64,000 nt of DNA, taken from NCBI GenBank assembly GCA_035544875.1, contig DASZZP010000111.1, forward strand, positions 18,993-82,992, given 5' to 3'. The DNA is from JASLEW01 sp035544875 (GTDB lineage: Bacteria > Acidobacteriota > Thermoanaerobaculia > Multivoradales > UBA5704). Under the pieces are notes generated by a model. It had not been told where the DNA came from and did no database searches. It worked only from the letters and a program-made list of their open reading frames with translations. This document shows, in pieces, positions 10,123 to 18,594 of the stretch (the stretch's first letter is position 1; each line of letters starts with the position of its first letter). The translations under genes were made by a program, and so were the position numbers.

Positions 10123-10509
10123 TCAGGGCAGCACGCGCAGGCGAAACAGCTCGTCCAGCGCGGGCTCGGGCTCGGCGCAGAGGCCGGCGTGGACGGGAGA
10201 GACCTGGATCATCGTGCTGCGCGTGGAGGTGAGCCAGTTGAAGCGCTCGCGCAGCGACAGCCGGGCGATGGGGCCTCCGTCGGAGCTGCCGGCGCAGACC
10301 TTGGGAATCGCCCCGAGGTGCCGGCGGAGGAGCTCTACGTCGATCGAAGGCCAGAGCGCGCGCAGCCGGCGCTCGTCCACCTCGATCCGCGCCGCTAGAA
10401 AGTCTCGCTCGCGGCAGAAGAGGATCACGCCGGCGTTGACGAACTCCTCGCGCTCGACCCGCGGCACCACCCGAAAGACCGCGTACTCAAACGAGCTCGG
10501 CGCGGGCAT
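10123..10509 (-). CDS. DUF3037 domain-containing protein
   Basis: A 128-residue protein matching DUF3037 in its features: FEYAVFRVVPRVEREEFVNAGVILFC at the N-terminus and an acidic helix with DERRLRALWPSID near residue 50. Its function is unknown. It begins 23 nt inside the upstream HipA-like gene and so is translationally coupled to it. DUF3037 next to a HipA-like kinase is a recurring pair in bacteria, which suggests that the two products act together, possibly as a toxin-antitoxin or stress module. No DNA-binding antitoxin of the HipB type is encoded beside them. Confidence 0.85.
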   Translation of the reverse strand: MPAPSSFEYAVFRVVPRVEREEFVNAGVILFCRERDFLAARIEVDERRLRALWPSIDVELLRRHLGAIPKVCAGSSDGGPIARLSLRERFNWLTSTRSTMIQVSPVHAGLCAEPEPALDELFRLRVLP

Positions 10510-11287
10510 GGACCGCCTCCTCGACGAAGAGCGATGCGGCGGCGAGCCTCCGCGTCAGGAACTCCAGGTAGCCTGCCCGCCGAGCGGCCGCCGTCTCGGC
10601 GCCGGGCGCGGGCGCCAGGTCGGGCGCCGGCGCGAGCCATTCAGCCGGCACTTGCTCGATCGTCTGCGCGAAGACCGCCGCGCTCAACCGCGGCCGCAAG
10701 CGGCGGTCGGCCTCCTCGATGCGGCTCGCCCAGGGCAGCAGGACGTGATCGCGGATCGCCGCGAACGGGCTGCGTGCGGCCTGCTCGAGGTCCCGCCAGG
10801 CGTGGTGGAAGTAGAGCGCCGCACCGTGGTCGATGAAGTAGAGGTTCTTGTGCCAGCAGAGGACGTTCGGGTTGCGCGCGGTGCGGTCGACGTTGGTCAC
10901 GAAGGCGTCGAACCAGACAGCCAAGGAGGCGAGGTCCGGATCGACCTGCTCGCCGGCGGCGGGATCGAACATCAGCGAACCCGGCAGGTAGTCGACCCCC
11001 AGGTTCAGCCCCACGCTCGCGCGCAGCAGGTCGCGGATCTCCGGGTCGGCCTCGTTCAGCCCGAGCGCCGCATCGACCTCCACCAGCACCAGCTCGGGCA
11101 CGGCAAGCCCGAGGGCACGCCCGATCTGGCCGGCGATGATCTCCGCCACCAGCGCCAGCGGGCCCTGCCCGGCACCGCGAAACTTGAGCACATAGATCCC
11201 GCAGTCGCTCGCTTCCACGAGGGCGGGAAGCGAGCCTCCCTCGCGCAGCGGGGTGACGTAGCGGGTTGCCTGAACGGTCGAGATCAT
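10487..11287 (-). CDS. HipA-like kinase domain protein, partner of DUF3037
   Basis: A 266-residue protein resembling the compact HipA-like kinase family. An N-terminal nucleotide-binding lobe (YVLKFRGAGQGPLALVAEIIAG, residues about 33-54) has the invariant-type Lys in LKF. A catalytic-like segment reads FDAFVTNVDRTARNPNVL (about 145-163), with the Asp and Asn expected for phosphotransfer and metal binding, followed by FIDHGAALYF in the position of the metal-binding DFG-like motif. Full HipA toxins are about 440 residues, so this is a short form. It overlaps the DUF3037 gene by 23 nt. Kinase activity and any target are inferred only. Confidence 0.8.
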   Translation of the reverse strand: MISTVQATRYVTPLREGGSLPALVEASDCGIYVLKFRGAGQGPLALVAEIIAGQIGRALGLAVPELVLVEVDAALGLNEADPEIRDLLRASVGLNLGVDYLPGSLMFDPAAGEQVDPDLASLAVWFDAFVTNVDRTARNPNVLCWHKNLYFIDHGAALYFHHAWRDLEQAARSPFAAIRDHVLLPWASRIEEADRRLRPRLSAAVFAQTIEQVPAEWLAPAPDLAPAPGAETAAARRAGYLEFLTRRLAAASLFVEEAVHARAELV

Positions 11288-11656
11288 GCCGTGGGGTCCG
11301 CGCTCCAGCCCGCGCGCTTGGGCGGAGTCTACCGTGGCGGCGAGTCGCCCGCCCCGGCGACAACTCTCCTCGACCCCTCCAAAGGACGACCGGTGTTATT
11401 CGAGGAGGTCACCGGCGGACCGCTGAGTTGACGGCAGCGCTGAGAAAGCGCTGTGCTACATGGCTTCGCGGGAACGGCATCAGAGTTGCTAGGGCGACCA
11501 CCGGGATGGTTGACTTCGGCATGGTGCCGAGGTGATCAGGATCGGGGGCATGAGCGATGATGCCGAAAGCGTGGGTCAAGCTCGCGACGTTGGTTCGCAG
11601 TGGCTGCTCCTGCCACTGGTACTGGTACTCCGAAAAGACAACCTACAATTAAGTTG
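11288..11656. other. Intergenic region upstream of the HipA-like gene
   Basis: A 369-bp gap that should hold the promoter of the minus-strand HipA-like/DUF3037 pair. Short open frames on both strands lack ribosome sites and recognisable content. The stretch 11600-11656 is less GC-rich and contains a short CTGGTACTGGTACT repeat. I see no confident promoter or terminator. Confidence 0.5.
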
Positions 11657-12028
11657 CTAGGCGACGCCGCGTTGCTGATACAGGCCGATCACGTTCCCGG
11701 CGGGATCGCGGAACCTCGCGGTCACCTCGGGTGCGTCCGCGCCGATCGGCTGCACGATCTCGCCTCCGTGCGCGACGACCGCCTCGACAGTCTCGGCAAC
11801 GTTGTCAACCATGATGTACAACAGCAGACCCGGTTGCGACGACGGCGGCCGTCCTGTCACCCACGTGCCACTCACCTCGCCGACGGTGTCGTCGAACGCA
11901 ATATGACCGTCGCCGCGCCGCCTGGTTTGCCAACCGAAGACTGCTTCGTAGAAGTCGACCGAGCGCCGGACTTCGATCGCGGGAATCTCTACGTAGCAGA
12001 TCTTGCCGTTCGCCAGCGTGGGAGGCAT
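11657..12028 (-). CDS. VOC family protein (glyoxalase/bleomycin-resistance fold)
   Basis: A 123-residue single-domain protein with the paired beta-alpha-beta-beta-beta pattern of the vicinal-oxygen-chelate superfamily. Visible marks are ICYVEIPAIEVRRSVDFYEAVFGWQ (residues about 9-34), a central VSGTWVTG segment, LLYIMVDNVAETVEAVVAHGGEIVQP (about 67-95) and FRDPAGNVIGLYQ near the end. Substrate and catalysis are not predictable, and many such proteins are orphans. It is transcribed away from the broken permease gene starting at 12134; the 105-bp gap must hold both promoters. Confidence 0.88.
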   Translation of the reverse strand: MPPTLANGKICYVEIPAIEVRRSVDFYEAVFGWQTRRRGDGHIAFDDTVGEVSGTWVTGRPPSSQPGLLLYIMVDNVAETVEAVVAHGGEIVQPIGADAPEVTARFRDPAGNVIGLYQQRGVA

Positions 12029-12133
12029 CGTGACTCCTTTCGGGGCGTCAACTTCTCAGGGAGTTAGCTGCGTCGTCAAATCGCGTCGCTCACCCTCCGC
12101 AACACTGCCGGTTCGCAAGGCCCATCCTAGCAT

Positions 12134-13088
12134 ATGGTTCACACACGCAAAGTAATTGAGGAGGAGGAGCGGGTCGAGGCGCGGAGCGGCGTCTTCAAGA
12201 AGGAGCTCGGGCTCACCGACCTCGCGCTCACCCAGGTGCTGTTCATCGTCGGCCTGCCCTGGATCGGCGTCGCGGCCAAGCAGGGGCCGTCGCACGTCGT
12301 CCTCTGGCTCCTGGCGATGATCTTCTTCTATGTCCCATCGGCAGTCGTGGTGACCTACCTCAGCCGGATCATGCCGCTCGAGGGTGGCCTCTACCAGTGG
12401 GCGAAGCTCGGCTGCAACGAGCTGCTCGGCTTCCTGGTGGCCTGGAACCTCTGGCTTTTCGCGATCCTCAACACCTCGGAGATCGGGCTGCAGGTGACCC
12501 AGTATCTGCGCTACATCCTCGGCCCAAGCGGCGAGTGGTTGACCAGCAGCAAGTGGCTCATCGGCGTGGTCACCTTCGCCATGATCGGCACCCTGGTGCT
12601 GGTGACGACCGTCGGGCTGGGCGTCGGCAAGTCGGTCCACAAGGCGGGTGGCATGCTGATGCTCCTCACCTTTGGCGCGATCGTGATCCTTCCCTGGCTC
12701 AACCTGGCGCGCGGCTCGCTGGCGGAATACCATCCGCTGCGGACGGAGATGCCGGTGCTCTCGGGAAGCCTTTCAGCTGCTGTGGAACGCCTCGGGAGTC
12801 TTCTACGCGCTGACCTACCTCGTGATGTTCGCCATCCCGCTCTTCGGGTTGAGAGGTCTCCTCCCGCGCCCCGGGATCTGGTTGAAGGCGTGCGCCCTCT
12901 CCGGCTTCTTGATGACCCTGCTCTACGTGTCGCTCTCGATCGTCCCGATCATCGAGGTGAAGAGCCGCGCGCAGTTCGCCGCCAAGATCTCGGGGCTGAT
13001 CGCCCTGACCAACATCCTCGGCCTGGCGATCTACCGCGCTGCCCGGAAGCGACGGGAGGCCGCGCCGGCCGACACGCGGCTGCCTTGA
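12134..13088 (+). pseudogene. APC family amino-acid permease, internally deleted and frameshifted
   Basis: Frame one (12134 to about 12760) encodes an N-terminal Glu-rich leader and about five membrane segments typical of APC permeases (LALTQVLFIVGLPWIGVAAK, VLWLLAMIFFYVPSAVVVTY, LLGFLVAWNLWLFAILN). At about 12755-12770 the reading frame changes by one base. A second frame then continues with FQLLWNASGVFYALTYLVMF to the stop at 13086-13088 and carries the last membrane segments plus a basic tail. Together they cover about 318 residues against about 440-480 for the family; the missing part corresponds to the middle helices. A deletion with loss of frame is therefore the simplest reading. Sequencing error could explain the shift but not the missing helices. 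Confidence 0.75.
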
Positions 13089-13162
13089 TCGCGCTTGATC
13101 GAAGCCAGTTTTTCAATTTTGCGCCGGCTTGGGGGAGTTCGCATGGCGCGACGTTCCCCGGA

Positions 13163-13582
13163 CTACGGCCGCGGCACGTAGCGGTCCGGGCCGACGCGCT
13201 CGGTCTCGATCAGGTTGGGATCGTAGGGGTTGCCCAGCTTGAACAGGCGGGCGGCGAACCAGGCAAGGGTGAGCAGCGGGATGGCGTCGACGATCGGGAT
13301 TATGGCCTTGATCGTGGCGATGTTGCGCAGCGACCTGAGCCCCAGCCGATCGAGGAGCAGAAAGGTGATCGGCGTCGAGAAGACGTCGAGGGCGATGTCG
13401 AGCAGATCGAGGCCGATGACCAGCGACAGCGGCACCGCCCGCACGGTGGTGAAGAAGTCGGCATGCGGCGAGACCCGCACGCGCCGCAACCGCCGCCAGG
13501 CCGCAACCAGCACCACGACTGCCAGCGCCAGCGCCAGCAGCAACACCACGGCCAGGATCGCCAACAGCCGCTCCAGCTCCAA
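13163..13582 (-). CDS. Small membrane protein of unknown function, downstream of ftsZ
   Basis: About 139 residues, with an N-terminal membrane helix (LLAILAVVLLLALALAVVVLVAAW), a basic linker (RRLRRVRVSPHADF) and two or more further hydrophobic segments (VPLSLVIGLDLLDIALDVF, IKAIIPIVDAIPLLTLAWF). The tail reads LGNPYDPNLIETERVGPDRYVPRP. I do not recognise a family. A TTG start with GGAGGA 3-5 nt upstream is preferred; a GTG 18 nt earlier (13600) is the alternative. It lies 39 bp behind ftsZ on the same strand and so may be the last gene of the division cluster transcript. Confidence 0.7.
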   Translation of the reverse strand: MELERLLAILAVVLLLALALAVVVLVAAWRRLRRVRVSPHADFFTTVRAVPLSLVIGLDLLDIALDVFSTPITFLLLDRLGLRSLRNIATIKAIIPIVDAIPLLTLAWFAARLFKLGNPYDPNLIETERVGPDRYVPRP

Positions 13583-13621
13583 AGTTCCTCCGTCTCCCAC
13601 GGGCCGCCCGGCCGCCCGAGA

Positions 13622-14914
13622 TCAGTCCATCTGCTTGCGCAGCACGGTCGGGATGTCGTAGTCGTCGACGTTCGACCAGTTGGGCCCGAAGCCGTTGGGG
13701 TCGTCGGGGCGGGTGTGGGCGATCGCCTTGCGGTAGAAGGGGACGTCGGCCGCCGAGACCGGGGGCTCCTCTGCCGCCGCCGACGCCGGAGCGGCGCCGG
13801 AGCTCTTGGACGGCGCGGCGAGACCGCCGCCGGCGGCGGGGGGCGCAACGGCGGCGGAACGCGCCGGCATCAGGGCCGGAGCCTGGGCGCGCGGGCGCTC
13901 CGCGCTGGCGCGGTCGAAGCCGGTGGCGATGACGGTCACCTTCATCGCGTCCTCGAGACCGGGGTCGATCACCATACCGGAGATGATGTTGGCGTCCGGG
14001 TCGACGGCATCGGAGATGATGCGCGCCGCCTCGGCTACCTCGTGCAGGGTGAGGTCGGCGCCGCCCGAGATGTTGATCAGCACTCCGCGCGCTCCCTGGA
14101 TCGAGGTCTCCTCGAGCAACGGCGAGGAGATGGCGCGCTGCGCCGCCTCGAGCGCCCGGTGCTCGCCCTTGGCGATGCCGGTCCCCATCAGCGCCATTCC
14201 CATTCCGGTCATGATGGTGCGGACGTCGGCAAAGTCGACGTTGACCTCGCCCGGGATGGTGATCAGGTCGCTGATCCCCTGCACCGCCTGGCGCAGCACG
14301 TCGTCGGCGATGCGAAAGGCCTCGAACAGCGGCGTGCCGCGCTCGACGAAGTTGAGCAGCCGCTCGTTGGGAATGGTGATCAGCGTGTCGACCGAGCCGC
14401 GCAGCTCCTCGACCCCGCGCTCGGCCAGATGCATGCGCCGGCGGCCCTCGAAACCGAACGGCTTGGTGACCACCGCCACGGTCAAGGCGCCGATCTCGGC
14501 GGCCAGCGAGGCAATGATCGGCGCCGCGCCGGTGCCGGTGCCGCCGCCCAGGCCGGCGGTCAGGAAGACCATGTCGGCCCCCTCGAGCATCTCCAGGATG
14601 CGCTCGGTGTCTTCGAGCGCCGCCTTGCGGCCGACCTCGGGATCGGCGCCGGCGCCAAGCCCCTTGGTGAGCAGGCCGCCGATCTGGAGCTTGTGCGGCG
14701 CGCGGCACTTGGCGAGCGCCTGCAGGTCGGTGTTGGTGGCGATGAACTCGACGCCGCGCAGCTGCGCGTCGATCATCCGGTTGACGGCGTTGCCGCCGCC
14801 GCCGCCGACGCCGATCACCTTGATGCGCGCGCCCACCACGTCCGCCTCGTCGAGCGTCATCGGCGTCTCCTTGGCTTTCATCTTCACCGTGTCCTGATCG
14901 TCGAACAGAATCAT
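13622..14914 (-). CDS. ftsZ: Cell division protein FtsZ
   Basis: Tubulin-like GTPase that polymerises into the Z-ring on the inner face of the cytoplasmic membrane. The N-terminal GTPase domain starts IKVIGVGGGGGNAVNRMI and contains the signature GGGTGTG. The T7 synergy loop reads NVDFADVRTIM. After about residue 315 a Pro/Ala linker leads to a conserved C-terminal peptide, YDIPTVLRKQ, the likely docking site for FtsA. The ATG at 14914 (MILFDDQD) is preferred over an upstream start because AAGGGGGTG lies just before it. Length is 430 residues. It follows ftsA by 64 nt at the end of the dcw cluster. Confidence 0.97.
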   Translation of the reverse strand: MILFDDQDTVKMKAKETPMTLDEADVVGARIKVIGVGGGGGNAVNRMIDAQLRGVEFIATNTDLQALAKCRAPHKLQIGGLLTKGLGAGADPEVGRKAALEDTERILEMLEGADMVFLTAGLGGGTGTGAAPIIASLAAEIGALTVAVVTKPFGFEGRRRMHLAERGVEELRGSVDTLITIPNERLLNFVERGTPLFEAFRIADDVLRQAVQGISDLITIPGEVNVDFADVRTIMTGMGMALMGTGIAKGEHRALEAAQRAISSPLLEETSIQGARGVLINISGGADLTLHEVAEAARIISDAVDPDANIISGMVIDPGLEDAMKVTVIATGFDRASAERPRAQAPALMPARSAAVAPPAAGGGLAAPSKSSGAAPASAAAEEPPVSAADVPFYRKAIAHTRPDDPNGFGPNWSNVDDYDIPTVLRKQMD

Positions 14915-14978
14915 GAGGCACCCCCTTGGTGGCGTTGTCAACCCGTCCGCGCCGTCCACAGCCAGAGCGACTGGCGGG

Positions 14979-16217
14979 TCATAAGAGGTCCGAGAACATC
15001 CCGCGCAGGCTGCCGACCATGCCGCGCATGCTGAACCCCGCTTTCTTCTGGACCTTGCCCTGGCTCTCCTCGGCGGCCTGGGCGTACAGCAGCAGCCCCG
15101 AGGCGGTCGACCAGGTCGGGCTGCTGATGACGTCGACCAGCCCCCCGAGGCCGCGCGGCAGGCCGTAGCGCACGCCGGCGTCGAAGATCTGCTCGGCCAG
15201 CTCGAGCAGGCCGTCGAGCTGGGCGCCGCCGCCGGTCAGCACGACGCCGCCGCGCAGCCCCTCGTCGGTGGCGTGCTTCCTGAAATCGTCGCGCAGCATG
15301 TTGAACAGCTCCTCGGCGCGCGGCTGCAGGATCTCGCAGAGCTCGCGCTTGGGCACCACGCGCGAGGTGCCGCCGGCCACCGTCGGCACCGCGATCCCCT
15401 CCTCCTCGGTCACCATGCTCGGCAAGCAACAGCCCTGTTTGATCTTGATCCGCTCGGCCTCGGCAAACGGCGTGCGCAACACCATGGCGAGATCGTTGGT
15501 GAAGTGGCCCGCGCCGATCGGCGCCACGGCGCTGTACTGGATCTCGCCCTCGGCGAACAGCGCGTACTCGGTGGTGCCGGCGCCGATGTCGACCAGCAGC
15601 ACGCCGAGCTCGCGCTCGTCCGGCGACAGCACCGCCTCGGCGGTGGCCAGCGGCTCGAAGACCATCTCGACCACCTCGATGCCGGCGCGGTTGACGCAGG
15701 TGAGGAGGGTGCGCGACCGCGTCACGTTGCTGGTCACCAGGTGGACCATCACCTCGAGACGGGTGCCGAGCATGCCGAGAGGGTCGTCGATCCCGCCCTG
15801 CTCGTCGACGATGAACTCCTGCGGCACGGCGTGCAGGATCTCGCGGTCCGAGGGCAGCGCCGCCGACTGCGCCGCTTCGAGCACGCGCTGGATGTCCTGG
15901 CGGCTGATCTCGCGGTCCTTGCGCGACACCGACACCATGCCGCGCGAATTGACGCTGCGGATGTCGGCGCCGGCCACCCCGACGTAGGCGCGGGAGATCT
16001 CGACCCCCGCCATCACCTCGGCCTCCTCGCTCGCCTGCTTGAGCGCCTCGACCGTGGCCTCGACGTTGACGATATTGCCCTTGCGCGTGCCGCGGTTGGG
16101 GCTCTGTCCCTTGCCCACCACCTCGATCCCGCCCTTGTCGTCGCGCTGCCCGATGAGGACTCCCACCTTGGAGGATCCGATGTCGATACCCACGAAGTAA
16201 GGTTCTGGTTTGGCCAT
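14979..16217 (-). CDS. ftsA: Cell division protein FtsA
   Basis: Actin-fold ATPase that tethers FtsZ to the membrane and recruits later division proteins. The start at MAKPEPYFVGIDIGSSKVGVLIG gives 412 residues, the usual size. Phosphate-1 (IDIGSSK), phosphate-2 (LVDIGAGTTEYALF) and adenosine (VVLTGGGAQLDGL) motifs are present, as is the SHS2/1C subdomain region after residue 85. The C-terminus, GMVGSLRGMFSDLL, is an amphipathic helix suited to membrane binding. It lies 29 bp after ftsQ and 64 bp before ftsZ. An open frame extends further upstream but merely shadows ftsQ. Confidence 0.97.
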   Translation of the reverse strand: MAKPEPYFVGIDIGSSKVGVLIGQRDDKGGIEVVGKGQSPNRGTRKGNIVNVEATVEALKQASEEAEVMAGVEISRAYVGVAGADIRSVNSRGMVSVSRKDREISRQDIQRVLEAAQSAALPSDREILHAVPQEFIVDEQGGIDDPLGMLGTRLEVMVHLVTSNVTRSRTLLTCVNRAGIEVVEMVFEPLATAEAVLSPDERELGVLLVDIGAGTTEYALFAEGEIQYSAVAPIGAGHFTNDLAMVLRTPFAEAERIKIKQGCCLPSMVTEEEGIAVPTVAGGTSRVVPKRELCEILQPRAEELFNMLRDDFRKHATDEGLRGGVVLTGGGAQLDGLLELAEQIFDAGVRYGLPRGLGGLVDVISSPTWSTASGLLLYAQAAEESQGKVQKKAGFSMRGMVGSLRGMFSDLL

Positions 16218-16246
16218 GTCTGATCCTCTCGAAAAGAGATTTCGTC

Positions 16247-17119
16247 TCAAGTCCCGGTCCCGCGTTGCGATGCCCCGGCGGGCGCGGCTGGCGCGGGCGC
16301 CGGTTCGACGACGATGCGGCGCGCGAAGCGGAGGTCGACGCCCGAAAGCGCCGGATAACGCCGCGTCAGCTCGGGCAGCAGCCGCTCGAAGCGGGCCAGC
16401 TGGGCGCCGACGCGGCCGCCGCGCACCAGCAGGGGGCAGGGGAGGTTGTCGATCCGCAGGCGGTAGTCCTCCTCCCCCAGCGCCTCCACCTGCGACAGTG
16501 CGGCGGCCCAGTCGGGACGCACCGCGCGCAGCTCCGCCGCCACCTCGAGCGCGCCGGCGATCCCGCCGGGCAGCTCGCGCAACGGGCGCGCCAGGGCGAC
16601 GACCAGCAGACCCAAGCGCCGCGCCGCTTCCTCCTCCGCCGGCGAGCCGACCGGGGCGATCGGTTGCCCCTGGGCGTCGGCATAGCTGAGCTGACCGGCG
16701 GCGTGCAGCAGCACCATCGGCCGCTTCTCGGCGACGTGGACGCGCAGCCGGTCGGGCAGCTCCTTGGCCACCTCGGCGGAGGCGATCCACGGGTTGGCGG
16801 CGAGCCGGGCGAGCACCTCGGCGAGCGGCAGCCGCAGCAGGTTCCTGCCCTCGAGCGGCGCGAGCGCCCAGCGCACCCAGGCCGCCGAGACCCGCTGCGT
16901 GCCGGTGACGGCGACCGCCCGCAGCTGGAAGCGGCGCGAGGTCAGCACCCAGGTCCCCAGGCAGAGCGGCAGCGCCACCGTCACCACGGCAACCGCCAGC
17001 GGCCTGGCCAGGGCGAGCAGCAGCGGGCGCCGGCGGCGCCGCGGCGGCACCGCCCGGCGGCGGAAATCGAGCACCCGGCCGCCCGTCGCGGCGGCATCCT
17101 TCGGGCGGTCGGCGATCAT
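16247..17119 (-). CDS. ftsQ: Cell division protein FtsQ (POTRA domain)
   Basis: Bitopic membrane protein linking early and late divisome parts. A basic cytoplasmic N-terminus (VPPRRRRRP) precedes one membrane helix at about residues 33-57 (LARPLAVAVVTVALPLCLGTWVL). A POTRA domain follows (FQLRAVAVTGTQRVSAAWV, near 64-83), then the FtsQ/DivIB domain with NPWIASAEVAKELPDRLRVHVAEKRP (about 110-135). The tail is Pro/Ala-rich. Length is 290 residues. The ATG overlaps the murC stop by 4 nt (ATGA). Unlike many clusters, no murB or ddl separates murC from ftsQ. Confidence 0.92.
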   Translation of the reverse strand: MIADRPKDAAATGGRVLDFRRRAVPPRRRRRPLLLALARPLAVAVVTVALPLCLGTWVLTSRRFQLRAVAVTGTQRVSAAWVRWALAPLEGRNLLRLPLAEVLARLAANPWIASAEVAKELPDRLRVHVAEKRPMVLLHAAGQLSYADAQGQPIAPVGSPAEEEAARRLGLLVVALARPLRELPGGIAGALEVAAELRAVRPDWAAALSQVEALGEEDYRLRIDNLPCPLLVRGGRVGAQLARFERLLPELTRRYPALSGVDLRFARRIVVEPAPAPAAPAGASQRGTGT

Positions 17120-18594
17120 CGAGGCTCCTCCTCGACCAGCGCCCGCGCCAGGCGATTGACGTCGCCGGCCCCGAGCGTCAACACCACGTCGCCGGCCGCC
17201 ACCGCGCCGGCGAGCAGCTCCGGGGCGCCGCGCCAGTGGGGGCAGTAGGCGACGTTGCGGTGTCCGCTGCGGCGCGCCGCATCGACCACCATCTCGCCGG
17301 TGACGCCGGGGATCGGCGCCTCGCGCGACGGGTAGACGTCGGTCACCAGCGCCTGATCGGCGCCCAGCAGCACGTTGCCGAACGCCTCGGCCTGGTCGCG
17401 GGTGCGCGAGAACAGATGCGGCTGGAAGACGGCGTGCAGCCGCGCCCTGGGAAAGGTCAGGCGCGCCGCCTCCAGGGTTGCCGCCAGCTCGGTCGGATGG
17501 TGCGCATAGTCATCCACCACTGCCGCGCCGCGCCAGCTGCCGAGGTGCTCGAAGCGCCGGTGGACACCCTTGAAACCGGCGAGGGCGCGGGCCACGTCGT
17601 CCCAGCCGATGCGCAGGGTCAGCGCGACGCCGATCGCCGCCAGGGCATTGAGGACGTTGTGGCGGCCGGGCATCGGCAGCTCGATGCTGCCGAGGGTTCC
17701 GAGGGTGCCGGGGGTGCCGCTCGCCCCGCCGGCGCCGCCCCAGACGGCGCCGGGGATTCCCGGCGGGCCGCCGCTGCCAATTCTGCCAAGGGTGCGCAGG
17801 CTGCGCACCGAGAAGCGGCTCCCCCACGACGTCGGCTCGACGTCCACCGCCGACAGGTCGGCCTGCGGCGACAGGCCATAGGTGACGATCCGCCGCTCGG
17901 CGAGCCGCGGCAGGATGCGGCGGACCCGCGGGTCGTCGAGGCAGACGATCACCCGGCCGAAGAACGGCACGCGGTTGGCGAAGGTGACGAAGGCGTCTTC
18001 GATCTCCTCGATGTCGCGGTAGGTGTCGAGGTGATCGCTGTCGATCGTGGTCACCACCGCGATCACCGGGGTCAGGCGCAAGAAGCTGCGGTCGAACTCG
18101 TCGGCCTCGGCGACCAGGTACTGGCTGCGCCCCAGCCGCGCCCCGGTCCCTGACAGGCGCAGCCGCCCGCCGACGATCACCGTCGGGTCGAGCGCGGCCT
18201 CGGTGAGCACGGTGCCGACCAGCGACGTGGTCGTCGTCTTGCCGTGGGTGCCGGCCACCGCGATCCCGTACTTGAGGCGCATCAGCTCGCCCAGCATCTC
18301 GGCCCGCCGCACCACCGGAATGCCCTGGCGGCGCGCCTCCTGCACCTCGGGGTTGCTGTCGTGGACGGCCGAGGAGATGACCACCAGCTCGACGCCCTCG
18401 AGGTGGTGAGGCGCATGCCCTTCGTGGACCACCGCGCCCAGCCGGCGCAGCCGCTCGGTGGCCTCGCTCGCCGCGAGGTCGCAGCCGCTGACCTCGAGCT
18501 GGTACTCGAGCAAGATCTCGGCGATGCCGCTCATACCGGCGCCGCCGATGCCCACGAAGTGAACGCGCGACAGGTCGGTGAACTCGGTGAACAT
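17116..18594 (-). CDS. murC: UDP-N-acetylmuramate--L-alanine ligase MurC
   Basis: Cytoplasmic ATP-dependent ligase adding L-Ala to UDP-MurNAc. It opens VHFVGIGGAGMSGIAEILLE (Rossmann UDP-binding domain). It has the ATP loop GTHGKTTT near residue 115, the central-domain motif IDSDHLDTYRDIEEIEDAFV and a C-terminal domain with DDYAHHPTEL and FQPHLFSRT. At 492 residues it is slightly long because of a Gly/Pro insertion just before LPMPGRHNVLNALA. That insertion includes tripeptide repeats GTP-GTL-GTL encoded by a 9-bp tandem repeat. The ATG shares one base with the murG stop (TGATG). Confidence 0.97.
   Translation of the reverse strand: MFTEFTDLSRVHFVGIGGAGMSGIAEILLEYQLEVSGCDLAASEATERLRRLGAVVHEGHAPHHLEGVELVVISSAVHDSNPEVQEARRQGIPVVRRAEMLGELMRLKYGIAVAGTHGKTTTTSLVGTVLTEAALDPTVIVGGRLRLSGTGARLGRSQYLVAEADEFDRSFLRLTPVIAVVTTIDSDHLDTYRDIEEIEDAFVTFANRVPFFGRVIVCLDDPRVRRILPRLAERRIVTYGLSPQADLSAVDVEPTSWGSRFSVRSLRTLGRIGSGGPPGIPGAVWGGAGGASGTPGTLGTLGSIELPMPGRHNVLNALAAIGVALTLRIGWDDVARALAGFKGVHRRFEHLGSWRGAAVVDDYAHHPTELAATLEAARLTFPRARLHAVFQPHLFSRTRDQAEAFGNVLLGADQALVTDVYPSREAPIPGVTGEMVVDAARRSGHRNVAYCPHWRGAPELLAGAVAAGDVVLTLGAGDVNRLARALVEEEPR
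17690..17725. repeat. 9-bp tandem repeat inside murC
   Basis: Units CCGAGGGTT, CCGAGGGTG, CCGGGGGTG and a weaker CCGCTCGCC. On the coding strand they give GTP-GTL-GTL-like tripeptides in a loop of MurC that is normally short. Confidence 0.75.

Noticed and set aside
14979..16790. FtsA reading frame extended 191 codons upstream into ftsQ
   Set aside because: The extension shadows ftsQ; the conserved FtsA start MAKPEPYF with proper length begins at 16217.
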